From: Paenibacillus camelliae
Lineage (GTDB): Bacteria > Bacillota > Bacilli > Paenibacillales > Paenibacillaceae
Length of the DNA: 64,000 nucleotides
NCBI RefSeq assembly: GCF_023715345.1
Contig: NZ_JAMBNY010000001.1
Span: forward strand, 868,001 to 932,000
Direction: 5' to 3'
A program made the translations under genes and the position numbers. Under the pieces are notes generated by a model. It was not told where the DNA came from, made no database searches, and worked only from the letters and a program-made list of their open reading frames with translations. Below, one piece after another: positions 28,374-36,369 of the stretch (position 1 is its first letter; every line of letters begins with the position of its first letter).

Positions 28374-28703
28374 ATGAACGAGTTTTTATCCAAGGCGGGG
28401 CTTGATTTTTTTATAGCATTTGGTGTGGTACTCGGAGGTTCACTTATTGCAGGGGTAGGCGCAGTGTTTATGCTAATGCCTCCTGCAACTGTCATATTGG
28501 ACACAGCTGTACGATTAAAAATATGGGCAATCGTCGCAGCAATTGGCGGGTCCATTGATCCTGTGCGCGTAATAGAAAGCAATATTAGTGCAGGTCTTAT
28601 CTCTCCTGCAATTCAGCAGGTATGCTTTATTATTTTTGCTTTCCTTGGGGCACATACCGCAACGGAGCTAATCAAGCTCCTGTGTAAGGGAGCGGTGGCA
28701 TAA
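28374..28703 (+). CDS. ytrH: Sporulation membrane protein YtrH
   Basis: 109 residues; the ATG at 28374 follows GGAGGG, and an ATG two codons upstream lies within the spacer. Two or three hydrophobic segments (IAFGVVLGGSLIAGVGAVFML, KIWAIVAAIGGSIDPV) as in YtrH. In B. subtilis YtrH is made in the mother cell under sigma-E and is needed for efficient sporulation. It shares one base with ytrI downstream and a sigma-E promoter upstream. Gene order dnaE-ytrH-ytrI is conserved. Confidence 0.85.
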   Translation: MNEFLSKAGLDFFIAFGVVLGGSLIAGVGAVFMLMPPATVILDTAVRLKIWAIVAAIGGSIDPVRVIESNISAGLISPAIQQVCFIIFAFLGAHTATELIKLLCKGAVA

Positions 28704-29215
28704 TGCGACTGCCTCCCTTTGAACGCTTCATTCATTTGCTAGGAATGTCAGGAGCATTTATTACTGGAGCTATTGTTGGTGCCGTTGTGCTGAACTCACT
28801 ACATATCGTGCAATTCGAAGCTTATTACGATGACCGAATGGAATTACAGGCTAAGCTGATTCAATATGAGCAGGATATTCACAATCTATCTCAATACAAA
28901 TCACAGCACACCGTAATAAAAAGCTTGAAGCTCAGAATTGAAGAAGAGAGTAATGATTCCGCAAGACCAAAGCTAGATGCTATGGCACAAAGTGAGCTTA
29001 TAAAGCTAGTAAGAGAGGATCTATCTATATTAATTGGACAAAGTATATATGATATTGATTCTAACGCACAATTTGCTCGAAAAATACTTGAGAAAAAAGT
29101 ATATCGCGACATCTTAAATCACGATTACACGATTGAGCTTAAGACCGTCTTGCTGGTCGACAATACGTTGCAGGTATGGATGAGTGTTCGAAAATATGCC
29201 CCACCGCCTTCTTAA
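28703..29215 (+). CDS. ytrI: Sporulation membrane protein YtrI
   Basis: 170 residues; its ATG at 28703 overlaps the ytrH stop by one base (TAATG), implying coupling. One N-terminal membrane segment (about residues 12-32, GAFITGAIVGAVVLNSL) and a soluble part with a coiled-coil stretch (residues 40-85) and a charged end. The position and shape match YtrI, which is required with YtrH for normal sporulation. NrnA (ytqI), which follows ytrI in B. subtilis, is not present here. Confidence 0.8.
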   Translation: MRLPPFERFIHLLGMSGAFITGAIVGAVVLNSLHIVQFEAYYDDRMELQAKLIQYEQDIHNLSQYKSQHTVIKSLKLRIEEESNDSARPKLDAMAQSELIKLVREDLSILIGQSIYDIDSNAQFARKILEKKVYRDILNHDYTIELKTVLLVDNTLQVWMSVRKYAPPPS

Positions 29216-29296
29216 TGCAAAGATCACTATAGGAATTGGTCTTTTATCTATGCTACAATATGATGCAGCATATGGAAAAAGTGAGGGTACATATCA

Positions 29297-29608
29297 ATGG
29301 AAAGTTTTATCTTTACAGTGCTGGCTGTATTTATTTTTATTAGTTTGCTGTTTTCTATTTTTTACAGTGTGCGCTCAAGACAAATGAAAGAGCCTGTAAA
29401 AAAAGGAATAATCGGTGGCAAGCTTAACATTAGCATGGGTGCGATGCTAGTCTTTATCTCTGCTGTTCAGCTGCTGAACTCTAACGAATCAACACTCCGC
29501 ATCATCCTAGGAGCAATCTTCTTGCTGCTTGGACTATTCAACCTATTCGCAGGCTTACGCAACTACAGCTTCTACCGCAATAAGGAGCAGCAGCATACAC
29601 AATCGTAA
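29297..29608 (+). CDS. ytpI: YtpI-family membrane protein
   Basis: 103 residues with three hydrophobic segments (about 2-24, 46-64, 70-90) and the conserved-looking KGIIGGKLNISMGAMLVF link. It starts at the ATG at 29297 with GTGAGGG upstream. It lies in the ytrI-ytpI-ytoI order known from B. subtilis. Function unknown. It is followed by a repeat-rich gap of 789 bases. Confidence 0.8.
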   Translation: MESFIFTVLAVFIFISLLFSIFYSVRSRQMKEPVKKGIIGGKLNISMGAMLVFISAVQLLNSNESTLRIILGAIFLLLGLFNLFAGLRNYSFYRNKEQQHTQS

Positions 29609-29636
29609 GTTCAAGGGATCGTCTGCATCAGATGTA

Positions 29637-29747
29637 GCGTTACGCACAATAGCCTCCATCGCTCGAACATTCAGCGTTACGCACAATAGCCTCAAGCGCT
29701 CGAACATTCAGCGTTACGCATAATAGCCTCCATCGCTCGAACATTCC
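29637..29747. repeat. Three direct copies of a 37 bp repeat
   Basis: Units at 29637-29673, 29674-29710 and 29711-29747 start with GCGTTACGCA and contain GCTCGAACATTC. They differ at a few positions. The third runs into the hairpin at 29719-29780. Together with the hairpin at 29878 and the repeat array at 29988 it fills the ytpI-ytoI gap. Confidence 0.85.
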
Positions 29748-29780
29748 TACGGAATGAGGGTCGCGCTGGAGGCTATTATG
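29719..29780. repeat. Long palindrome in the ytpI downstream region
   Basis: 62 bases folding on a 3-base loop: inner pairs CATTCC/GGAATG, outer pairs CATAATAGCCTCCA/TGGAGGCTATTATG, with a loosely matched middle. The same inner core recurs at 29890 with different outer arms. No T run; not an obvious terminator. Confidence 0.75.
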
Positions 29781-29877
29781 CTTCACTGGGGTCTTTTTCA
29801 GAGCTTAAGCTTAATCCTGGAAGTTTCCTGCTTGAGCGCGCGCCATGTGGGTCTATTGCTGGACAGCGCTCCACTCG

Positions 29878-29931
29878 AATGTCTCCCTCGCTCGAACATT
29901 CCTGCGGAATGAGGGTCGCTCACGAGACATT
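29878..29931. repeat. Second palindrome sharing the 29719 core
   Basis: AATGTCTC at the left pairs with GAGACATT at the right, around the same CTCGCTCGAACATTCC / GGAATGAGGGTCGC core found at 29719-29780. The core is kept and the outer arms are replaced by a different pair. Confidence 0.75.
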
Positions 29932-29987
29932 GAGCTCCGCTGGGGTCATCTTGCAGCATAATCAACGTAGAACCCGGTACAATGCAT

Positions 29988-30390
29988 AGCATCGTCATCA
30001 AAGTCGTGCTTTTTAATCTACCTCTTCCAATAAGGGTTAAAAACTCGGCTTTCAGGACCAAGAAGCTTGGACGATACTAGAAAACAAGGAGCGCAGCGTA
30101 CAGTAATTGGTACGTGAGCACCGCAGTTTTCGGTAGCGTTCAAGATTCGACGTCGAGTAACCTGCCACGAAACAGCATCGTCATCAAAGTCGTGCTTTTT
30201 AAGCTTCCTCTTTCAATAAAGGCTCAATAAGCTTGGATTTCAGTACCAAGAAGATGGTGAGCTACTAGAAAACGAGGAGCGCAGCGTACGGTAATTGGTA
30301 CGTGAGCACCGTAGTTTTCGGTAGTGCGCCATATTCGACGCCGAATCCACTACAACGCTTAACTTCGTAATCAAATTCGAGCTTATTGAG
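29988..30390. repeat. Array of the structured 168 bp repeat (right-end fragment plus two copies)
   Basis: An orphan right end at 29988-30017, one copy at about 30037-30202 and a second at 30223-30390. The second has 18 bp terminal inverted arms (30223-30240 against 30373-30390, 16 of 18 paired). The two copies share the core GCGCAGCGTAC...AATTGGTACGTGAGCACC. The array ends 8 bases before the ytoI stop. It continues the repeat-filled, gene-free stretch from 29609. Confidence 0.85.
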
Positions 30391-30397
30391 CTTCATC

Positions 30398-31768
30398 TTA
30401 GTAGGGGTCGATCATTTGTGCTGCTAGGATAGCCTTCCCCGCCAACCTCCCATTATCATAGATGGCAATTTCGATTTTAGTGACCATGCGACTAAGCTCG
30501 AGCGGCTTGGTGACAATAGAAACTTCACTTTCAATAGGTATCGGATGTAGAAAATAAGTATTGATATTGTCTAGTAGAAAATCTCGCTTACTCGTTTCAC
30601 GAATCATATTGCGTGCAGCTTGCGCCATCAGCGTGCTGAGCATGCTTTCCGACGCCATACCAAGCGCACCGGACATCTGAGGCGTAATCTTCCCGGTATA
30701 GATCACACTCGCGTCTTCTGGCACAACCTCTGATTGAAGGACAAAGCCTGTCCATATGAGCTGCTCAAATGTTTCTCCACTTTCAGGCTGCTTTCCAGCA
30801 AAGCGCATCGCATCTAGCACCTCCTGACGGGTGACTACAGCCAATAGCTTACGATGACGATCGACGATTGGCAGCAGATCTATCCCTTCCAGCGCCATCG
30901 TATGAACGGCCGATGTTACGGTGATATTAGGTGCGGCTGTAATCGGGTGCTTGCTCATCACTTTATCTACGCCGATATGATCATTTGCCGCTGCTGCCGC
31001 ATCCTTTGCTGTCATCATGCCCACCACTCTCCCCCGCTCGTCTAGCACTGGGAATCGAGCTGAGCCAGTCTCTCTGAACAACGCATGATATTCAGCAACT
31101 GTTTGTCCGACATGCATAACATCAGCCGGTTTAGTAAAGGTTACGATATCCTCAAGCAGTATAATTTTACGACGTATTAAACGATCATACATCGCTCGGT
31201 TAATCATAGAAGCGACGGTAAACGTATCGTGACGAGTTGAGAGCACCGGTAACTGCAGTTCATTCGCCAGCTCAATGACTTCACGCTCAGGTTCAAATCC
31301 TCCGGTAATCAGTATGCCTGCTCCTTGCTCGAGTGCTTTGCGATGTACATTTGTACGGTTACCAACGATTAACAAAGAGGATTGACCGATGTAGCGCAGC
31401 ATAGCCTCCAGCTCCATTGCACCGATGACAAACTTCTGCAGCGTCTTCTCAATGCCTAATAAACCCCCATGCAATCGACCATCGACGATTTCTGCTACTT
31501 CACGAAACGTAAGCTGACCTAGCGCTTCTCTTCGCTTGCGATCGATACGAACTGTGCCGATCCTTTCTTTGGTTGACACAAGCCCTGCGGTCTCTGCATC
31601 CTTAAAGGCTTTATATACGGTCCCTTCGCTTACATTCAGCTCTTTCGCAACCGCTCGTACAGAGATACGCGTCCCAATCGCTAATTGTTGTATATATTGA
31701 ATGATCATTTCATGCTTCGTCATGGTTTCCTCAGAAGCAGATGATGTAAATTCATGATCTGTTGACAT
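30398..31768 (-). CDS. ytoI: YtoI-type regulator: HTH, DRTGG, two CBS domains and a hot-dog-like C-terminus
   Basis: 456 residues from the ATG at 31768; the longer upstream frame is untranslated, since GAGAAGGGGG lies just before this ATG. Order of parts: winged HTH (about residues 18-80, RISVRAVAKELNVSEGTVYKAF), DRTGG domain (about 85-190, QSSLLIVGNRTNVHRKAL), two CBS repeats (about 195-315, ARFPVLDERGRVVGMMT and IDLLPIVDRHRKLLAVVT), and a C-terminal hot-dog-like domain (TGKITPQMSGALGMASES). CBS and DRTGG domains normally sense nucleotides. B. subtilis YtoI has the same architecture; its target is unknown. Confidence 0.85.
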   Translation of the reverse strand: MSTDHEFTSSASEETMTKHEMIIQYIQQLAIGTRISVRAVAKELNVSEGTVYKAFKDAETAGLVSTKERIGTVRIDRKRREALGQLTFREVAEIVDGRLHGGLLGIEKTLQKFVIGAMELEAMLRYIGQSSLLIVGNRTNVHRKALEQGAGILITGGFEPEREVIELANELQLPVLSTRHDTFTVASMINRAMYDRLIRRKIILLEDIVTFTKPADVMHVGQTVAEYHALFRETGSARFPVLDERGRVVGMMTAKDAAAAANDHIGVDKVMSKHPITAAPNITVTSAVHTMALEGIDLLPIVDRHRKLLAVVTRQEVLDAMRFAGKQPESGETFEQLIWTGFVLQSEVVPEDASVIYTGKITPQMSGALGMASESMLSTLMAQAARNMIRETSKRDFLLDNINTYFLHPIPIESEVSIVTKPLELSRMVTKIEIAIYDNGRLAGKAILAAQMIDPY

Positions 31769-31959
31769 TCCATATCCCCCTTCTCCTCGCGAGTTCCTTA
31801 TAAGAACGTAATGCGCGAAACAAGCTTTATGATCATTATAGCAAGGATAATTATAGTTTACGTGATCACAACACAAAAAGGGAAATCCGAAAAGTGATAG
31901 CTTCGACTTTTTGGACATCCCCAAGACTGCATATAAGTGTATTAACATGCTTTCCGATA

Positions 31960-32262
31960 CTACGCTGATTCGTTAACTCTTTCCTTTTTCTTGCGTGCTG
32001 TTGCTTTTGATCCTAGAGCTGCGAGCTTTCGTTCGAATCGCAATGCACGATGACGTTTAATCGCAAGCAAGCGCTCACGCTTTTCTTCACTCATTAAAAT
32101 GGTATTGCCATTTGCTGCAATCGCTAATCCAGCCAGAGCAGTCCATGCTATCCAGAATGCATTTCCTAATGGTTCAGCGGCTGCACCTAGTTTCGGTAAG
32201 GCGAAAAATAACATCACGACAGCTAGTCCCAAATTAATAAACGGCAGTATTTTACGTTTCAT
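31960..32262 (-). CDS. Small two-helix membrane protein of unknown function
   Basis: 100 residues. Of two close ATGs the one at 32262 is chosen because GGGGG lies nine bases upstream, while the other at 32271 abuts that run. Two hydrophobic segments (about residues 6-26 and 34-54) are followed by a strongly basic tail rich in Lys/Arg (MSEEKRERLLAIKRHRALRF). Monocistronic, between ytoI and the ATP-grasp cluster. I do not recognise the family. Confidence 0.65.
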   Translation of the reverse strand: MKRKILPFINLGLAVVMLFFALPKLGAAAEPLGNAFWIAWTALAGLAIAANGNTILMSEEKRERLLAIKRHRALRFERKLAALGSKATARKKKERVNESA

Positions 32263-32342
32263 CCCATTCATCCCCCATTCGTACAAGTTTAATTTTAGTT
32301 ATACATATGCATGGAGCGTATGAGATATGTCTACTGCGTATC

Positions 32343-32370
32343 ACCAACAATGCGAAGTCTTCATATGATA
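32343..32370 (+). promoter_or_regulatory. Candidate sigma-K (or sigma-E) promoter for the ATP-grasp cluster
   Basis: AC at 32343-32344, 17 bases, CATATGATA at 32362-32370, fitting the late mother-cell consensus AC-N16/17-CATAnnnTA. It lies 48 bases before the first YheC/D-type gene. Motif only; a late mother-cell timing would fit a spore-coat role. Confidence 0.5.
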
Positions 32371-32418
32371 CAGCATTCAAGCTCTTGAACACGGAGCTAG
32401 TCCGAAAGGAGCTCATAT

Positions 32419-33852
32419 ATGCTGAAATCCAAAACGATTGTACCAATTCATGTCGTAGACTCTCTCTCACCTGACACGATCGTCATTAGTGAAGAGCTGA
32501 TGAAGCAGCAAGGGATACCTAGGGCACAGCATATCAGCCTTCAGTTTGGCGTTGCCAAGCAATCCGTTCATTTACTTCCTGATCATAAAAAGCAAGGCTT
32601 ATCTATGCACTCAAGATTGGCCCAGCTGCTATCGATACCTCAATTAAAGAAAGAGTTAAAGCTCGCACTAAGCTATCAAGAGCAGCAAACGACACTAAAG
32701 CTTGGTCCATTGATCGCAGTTATGATCAATAAGGAAACTACAGATAATCTTGAGCAGCCATTCGGTAACATTAGCGCTTTCTGTCTTGAACTCGTCGAAG
32801 CTTGTGTAAAAAACGGGACATTCGTTTATTTTTTCACTCCTCAAGCAATAACAACGTACGGGACAGTGATGTCTGGCTGGGCATACGATGAGGAATGGAG
32901 AAAGCTTATACTCCCGCTACCTGAAGTCATTTACAATCGTTTACCGAACAGAAAGGCTGAAGGTCAGCTTCAAGTTCAAAAGTTGATAAATGAAACTTCT
33001 CGTTATTATGATATTTCAATTTTTAATGAACGTTTTCTTGATAAGCATGAAGTGTTTGATATCCTTGCTGATCACGAAGCAGTAAAACAATATTTACCTG
33101 AATCAGAGCTGCTAACGAGCTATGAGCAACTGGAGCAATTCATTAATAAGCACCGGGTTGCTTACGTTAAGCCGATTCAAGGTAGCTTAGGACGGGGAAT
33201 TATTCGAATTACTGCCCAACCCAACAGCACTTTCAGCTTGGAACGAGCAATCACAACTAACCAAAAAGCTAACAACTTCACTTCACTCAAGCGACTATAT
33301 CAGGTCTTAAAGCCGCAGCTTGCAAAACGAAAATATCAAATTCAGCAGGGCTTGTCTCTTATTCAACATGGACGAAGACCTGTTGATTTTCGTGCACTCG
33401 TTCAAAAAAATGGTCAAGGTCATTGGAGCATAACCTCCGTCGTTGCAAGAACAGCAGGCAATGATAATTTTGTAGCCAATCTTGCGAGAGGCGGTTCCAT
33501 CGATTCAGTCTTGAATACGTTACCCCTTACAAATCTAGATAAGCATATTAGTTACGATACGATAAAGCATTCATTAAAAGCGATAGCCTTGACGATTGCT
33601 AACGCACTTGATGAGAGAGTAGATGGGCATTTTGCTGAATTTGGTGTAGATTTGGCGGTCGATGTACAAGGGGATATATGGCTAATTGAGGTCAATTCAA
33701 AGCCATCAAAAGTGAATCGATCCTCATTAAGCAAAAAAATACGACCATCTGTGCGTATGCTGGTTGCCTATGCGAATCATTTATCAGGCTTCCGGGAAAG
33801 GAGACATTCTCATGGGAAAGTTAAATCTAGGCGTAATCGTCGCAAAGATTGA
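32419..33852 (+). CDS. YheC/YheD-type spore coat-associated ATP-grasp protein 1 (long form)
   Basis: 477 residues, ATG after CGAAAGGAGCTC. An N-terminal extra domain of about 95 residues precedes the family start LGPLIAVMIN (near residue 95). ATP-grasp features: PLPEVIYNRLPNRKAE, the glycine-rich loop KPIQGSLGRGIIRIT (near 252), PVDFRALVQKN and the metal-binding VDVQGDIWLIEVNSKPSK. ATP-grasp enzymes join a carboxylate to an amine or thiol via an acyl phosphate; members of this family in B. subtilis are spore-coat associated and of unknown substrate. First of five in line, overlapping the next gene by 41 bases. Confidence 0.85.
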   Translation: MLKSKTIVPIHVVDSLSPDTIVISEELMKQQGIPRAQHISLQFGVAKQSVHLLPDHKKQGLSMHSRLAQLLSIPQLKKELKLALSYQEQQTTLKLGPLIAVMINKETTDNLEQPFGNISAFCLELVEACVKNGTFVYFFTPQAITTYGTVMSGWAYDEEWRKLILPLPEVIYNRLPNRKAEGQLQVQKLINETSRYYDISIFNERFLDKHEVFDILADHEAVKQYLPESELLTSYEQLEQFINKHRVAYVKPIQGSLGRGIIRITAQPNSTFSLERAITTNQKANNFTSLKRLYQVLKPQLAKRKYQIQQGLSLIQHGRRPVDFRALVQKNGQGHWSITSVVARTAGNDNFVANLARGGSIDSVLNTLPLTNLDKHISYDTIKHSLKAIALTIANALDERVDGHFAEFGVDLAVDVQGDIWLIEVNSKPSKVNRSSLSKKIRPSVRMLVAYANHLSGFRERRHSHGKVKSRRNRRKD

Positions 33853-34933
33853 TGTACAGAATCAGGTTGAGGGTGTCCATATCGTGATGCCAGAGCCTAT
33901 TTTTTATAAGGAACTGGCACGCTCGGCAGCTATGCAAAATATCGATGTATACATTTTTTCACCTTCAGAATGGACAGAGCAAGGCTTATATGGCTTTCGC
34001 CTCTACGGCAATGTATGGCGAAGAGAAATCGTGCAGCTTCCGGATATTGTATATGATCGTTGTTTTTTTACGAATGCTAGGCAGCGCCAAGCCTGTGAAG
34101 ATACGCTCGACGCAATAAAACGAAAAAAAAATTACAAGCTTTTCAACAATAATCTGCCGAGCAAGCTAATGGTATACGAAGCATTGCGCACGGTTGAAGA
34201 GTTAATTCCATATTTACCACATACGGAGCAGCTTTCTAAGTTGTCTATCGTTCCAAGATGGCTCTCGATCTATACTGATGGTGTTGTCGTCAAGCCAGCA
34301 GCTGGGATGCATGGCAAGGGCGTACTGCACATTACGCATGATCGTACAACGATGCAATATGTGATTCGTGGTCGAAACCTCCGCAATGAACGGGTAGATG
34401 CCTGCTTTAGCAATGAACTGAACGCATTAAAATGGCTATACCGATTCAAAAAAGAGCTGGCGTATTTGATTCAACCATATTTGGTGCTACGGACGGAGGA
34501 TCAAAAGCCTTTTGATATTCGAGTGCTGATGCAAAAGGACGCTGCTGGCGTATGGCAGCTAACAGGAAGTATGGCAAGAGTAGGCTTTTCTAATGGACTA
34601 ACATCTAACATCCATGGTGGAGGAGAAGCAAGTGAGCCTTTGCCGCTGCTCGCAGCAAAAATGGGCGACTACAAAGCAGAACGTTTGCTTAATAAAATCC
34701 ATATGATAAGTGGGCAAACTGTTTCTGCCATTGAAAGTCATTTTGGAAGATTTGGGGAACTAGCACTTGACTTCGGTATAACTCCACAAGGAAGCATATG
34801 GTTATTAGAGTGTAATAGCAAGCCGGGACGACAAGCATTTTCTGGCGTGAACAATAACCTCGAGAATGAACGTCCACTGCAATATGCTAAGCACTTACAG
34901 CAGCGAGTAACAGCTAATCAAATAGTAATATAG
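33812..34933 (+). CDS. YheC/YheD-type ATP-grasp protein 2 (short form)
   Basis: 373 residues; the ATG at 33812 follows GAAAGGAG and starts inside gene 1, so translation is probably coupled. It begins directly at MGKLNLGVIVAKID and lacks the extra N-terminal domain. It keeps the ATP-binding loop KPAAGMHGKGVLHIT, the substrate/Arg strand FDIRVLMQKD and the metal triad LLECNSKPGR. It has RKKNYKLFNN-type segments shared with the other family members. All expected catalytic elements are present, so it should be active. Substrate unknown. Confidence 0.85.
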   Translation: MGKLNLGVIVAKIDVQNQVEGVHIVMPEPIFYKELARSAAMQNIDVYIFSPSEWTEQGLYGFRLYGNVWRREIVQLPDIVYDRCFFTNARQRQACEDTLDAIKRKKNYKLFNNNLPSKLMVYEALRTVEELIPYLPHTEQLSKLSIVPRWLSIYTDGVVVKPAAGMHGKGVLHITHDRTTMQYVIRGRNLRNERVDACFSNELNALKWLYRFKKELAYLIQPYLVLRTEDQKPFDIRVLMQKDAAGVWQLTGSMARVGFSNGLTSNIHGGGEASEPLPLLAAKMGDYKAERLLNKIHMISGQTVSAIESHFGRFGELALDFGITPQGSIWLLECNSKPGRQAFSGVNNNLENERPLQYAKHLQQRVTANQIVI

Positions 34934-34995
34934 CATAAAAGTAACAGAGCAGCTGCTCATAAGCTGCTGCTCCCAAATTATCAGGAGGTACTTCG

Positions 34996-36369
34996 ATGAG
35001 TCTTATTACGTGCAACATACACTTTTCACAGCAACCTGATCAGGTTGTTTATGTATCAAGACCACTCATCCAGGAGCTAAATCTGAATTCGTCTAAGCCG
35101 CTTCATATACGCCTTGGGCAAGAACAAATAAAAGCGATAATAAAACCTTTAAACCGCTCTGGTCGTCATATTTTTTTATCCACCGATGTTCGCAAGAAGA
35201 TAAAAGTACCATCCAGCGGTGTCATACATGTTCTCCAGCATGGCGGCAATGATATTCAGCTCGGTCCATTAGTAGGTATATTAACGGACAGCTTAAAGCC
35301 GGGTGAATCACCTCCCTTTACCTCACGCTCTAACTTCGTGAAGCAGGTCATTAAGGCGGGACATAACAAAGCTTACACCTTTGGCTTCACCCCTTATGAT
35401 ATCGATTGGCAAGATAAGACAATTAATGGGTATTTTCTTAATGCACACGGCAGTTGGTTTAGAAAAAAGGTAGCCTTTCCCGATGTCATTTATAACCGTT
35501 TACCTAATCGCAGACTAGAAATCGGAGAAGAAATGACACAGCTTCGTGAAAGACTCGTGAATGAAGGAATTCCGATCTTCAACTGGAGCTTTCTTAACAA
35601 AGCGGATGTGTATGAGCTGCTTGGCAATGATTTAGAAGCATTAGCTCATTTGCCTGAATCTGTAAATAATCCATCTCCGGTAACGATGCGGGAGCTGCTT
35701 CATAAGCATTCATTCATCTACTTTAAACCTGGCACTGGCAGCCTCGGCTATGGTATTTATCGCATTACGTACCGTCCGGAAAAAGGCTACTTTGTTCGCT
35801 ATAGAAAAAATGATTCGAACACCCTGCTGAAGTTCGCTACCTTCGATAAAATGTACGGTAGTTTATTGCTCAAGCACGGTGCAGAGCTAAAAAATTATGT
35901 TGCACAGCAAGGGATTCGATTAATTGAAATCGACAAATGCCCTGTTGATTTCCGCTTCCATATGCATAAGGATGGCAATAATCAGTGGAAGCCTGTTGGA
36001 ATTGGTGCAAAAAAAGCAGGACGCGGCAGTGTTACGACACATATGAAAAACGGAGGTACACTTCTTACGCCTGAACAAGCGTTAAAGCAGACGTTTGGTC
36101 AACGCTCTGACAGAATATTAGAACGAGCGAAGACTGTGGCAATAAAGCTGTCTGAAGCCATTGAGCGAAACTATCCGCATAGAATCGGTGAGCTTGGATT
36201 AGATATTGGCATTGATAAGAAAGGGAAAGTGTGGATGTTCGAAGCAAATGCAAAGCCTGGCCGCTCCATCTTCAAGCATCCCGATTTAAAGAGAGAAGGC
36301 AAGCAATCTTTGAACTATATTTTGGACCACTGCCTCTACCTTAGCCGCTTTCAGGGAGGTGGTGCATAA
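34996..36369 (+). CDS. YheC/YheD-type ATP-grasp protein 3 (long form)
   Basis: 457 residues, ATG after CAGGAGG. Like gene 1 it carries an N-terminal extra domain of about 95 residues before LGPLVGILTD, so the series alternates long-short. The ATP loop is KPGTGSLGYGIYRIT, followed by PVDFRFHMHKD and the metal motif MFEANAKPGR. Upstream, at 34947-34972, a 7 bp inverted repeat lies between gene 2 and this start, which might reduce read-through. One base overlaps the next gene (ATAATG). Substrate unknown. Confidence 0.85.
   Translation: MSLITCNIHFSQQPDQVVYVSRPLIQELNLNSSKPLHIRLGQEQIKAIIKPLNRSGRHIFLSTDVRKKIKVPSSGVIHVLQHGGNDIQLGPLVGILTDSLKPGESPPFTSRSNFVKQVIKAGHNKAYTFGFTPYDIDWQDKTINGYFLNAHGSWFRKKVAFPDVIYNRLPNRRLEIGEEMTQLRERLVNEGIPIFNWSFLNKADVYELLGNDLEALAHLPESVNNPSPVTMRELLHKHSFIYFKPGTGSLGYGIYRITYRPEKGYFVRYRKNDSNTLLKFATFDKMYGSLLLKHGAELKNYVAQQGIRLIEIDKCPVDFRFHMHKDGNNQWKPVGIGAKKAGRGSVTTHMKNGGTLLTPEQALKQTFGQRSDRILERAKTVAIKLSEAIERNYPHRIGELGLDIGIDKKGKVWMFEANAKPGRSIFKHPDLKREGKQSLNYILDHCLYLSRFQGGGA

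Noticed and set aside
29637-29747. CRISPR array
   Set aside because: Three 37 bp units are directly adjacent with no spacers and no cas gene is near.
29798-30061. Open frame of 87 codons on the minus strand
   Set aside because: It overlaps the repeat-rich gap, has no ribosome binding site or recognisable domain.
33764-33811. Upstream extension of ATP-grasp protein 2
   Set aside because: The ribosome binding site GAAAGGAG lies inside the extension just before the ATG at 33812, and the family starts there.
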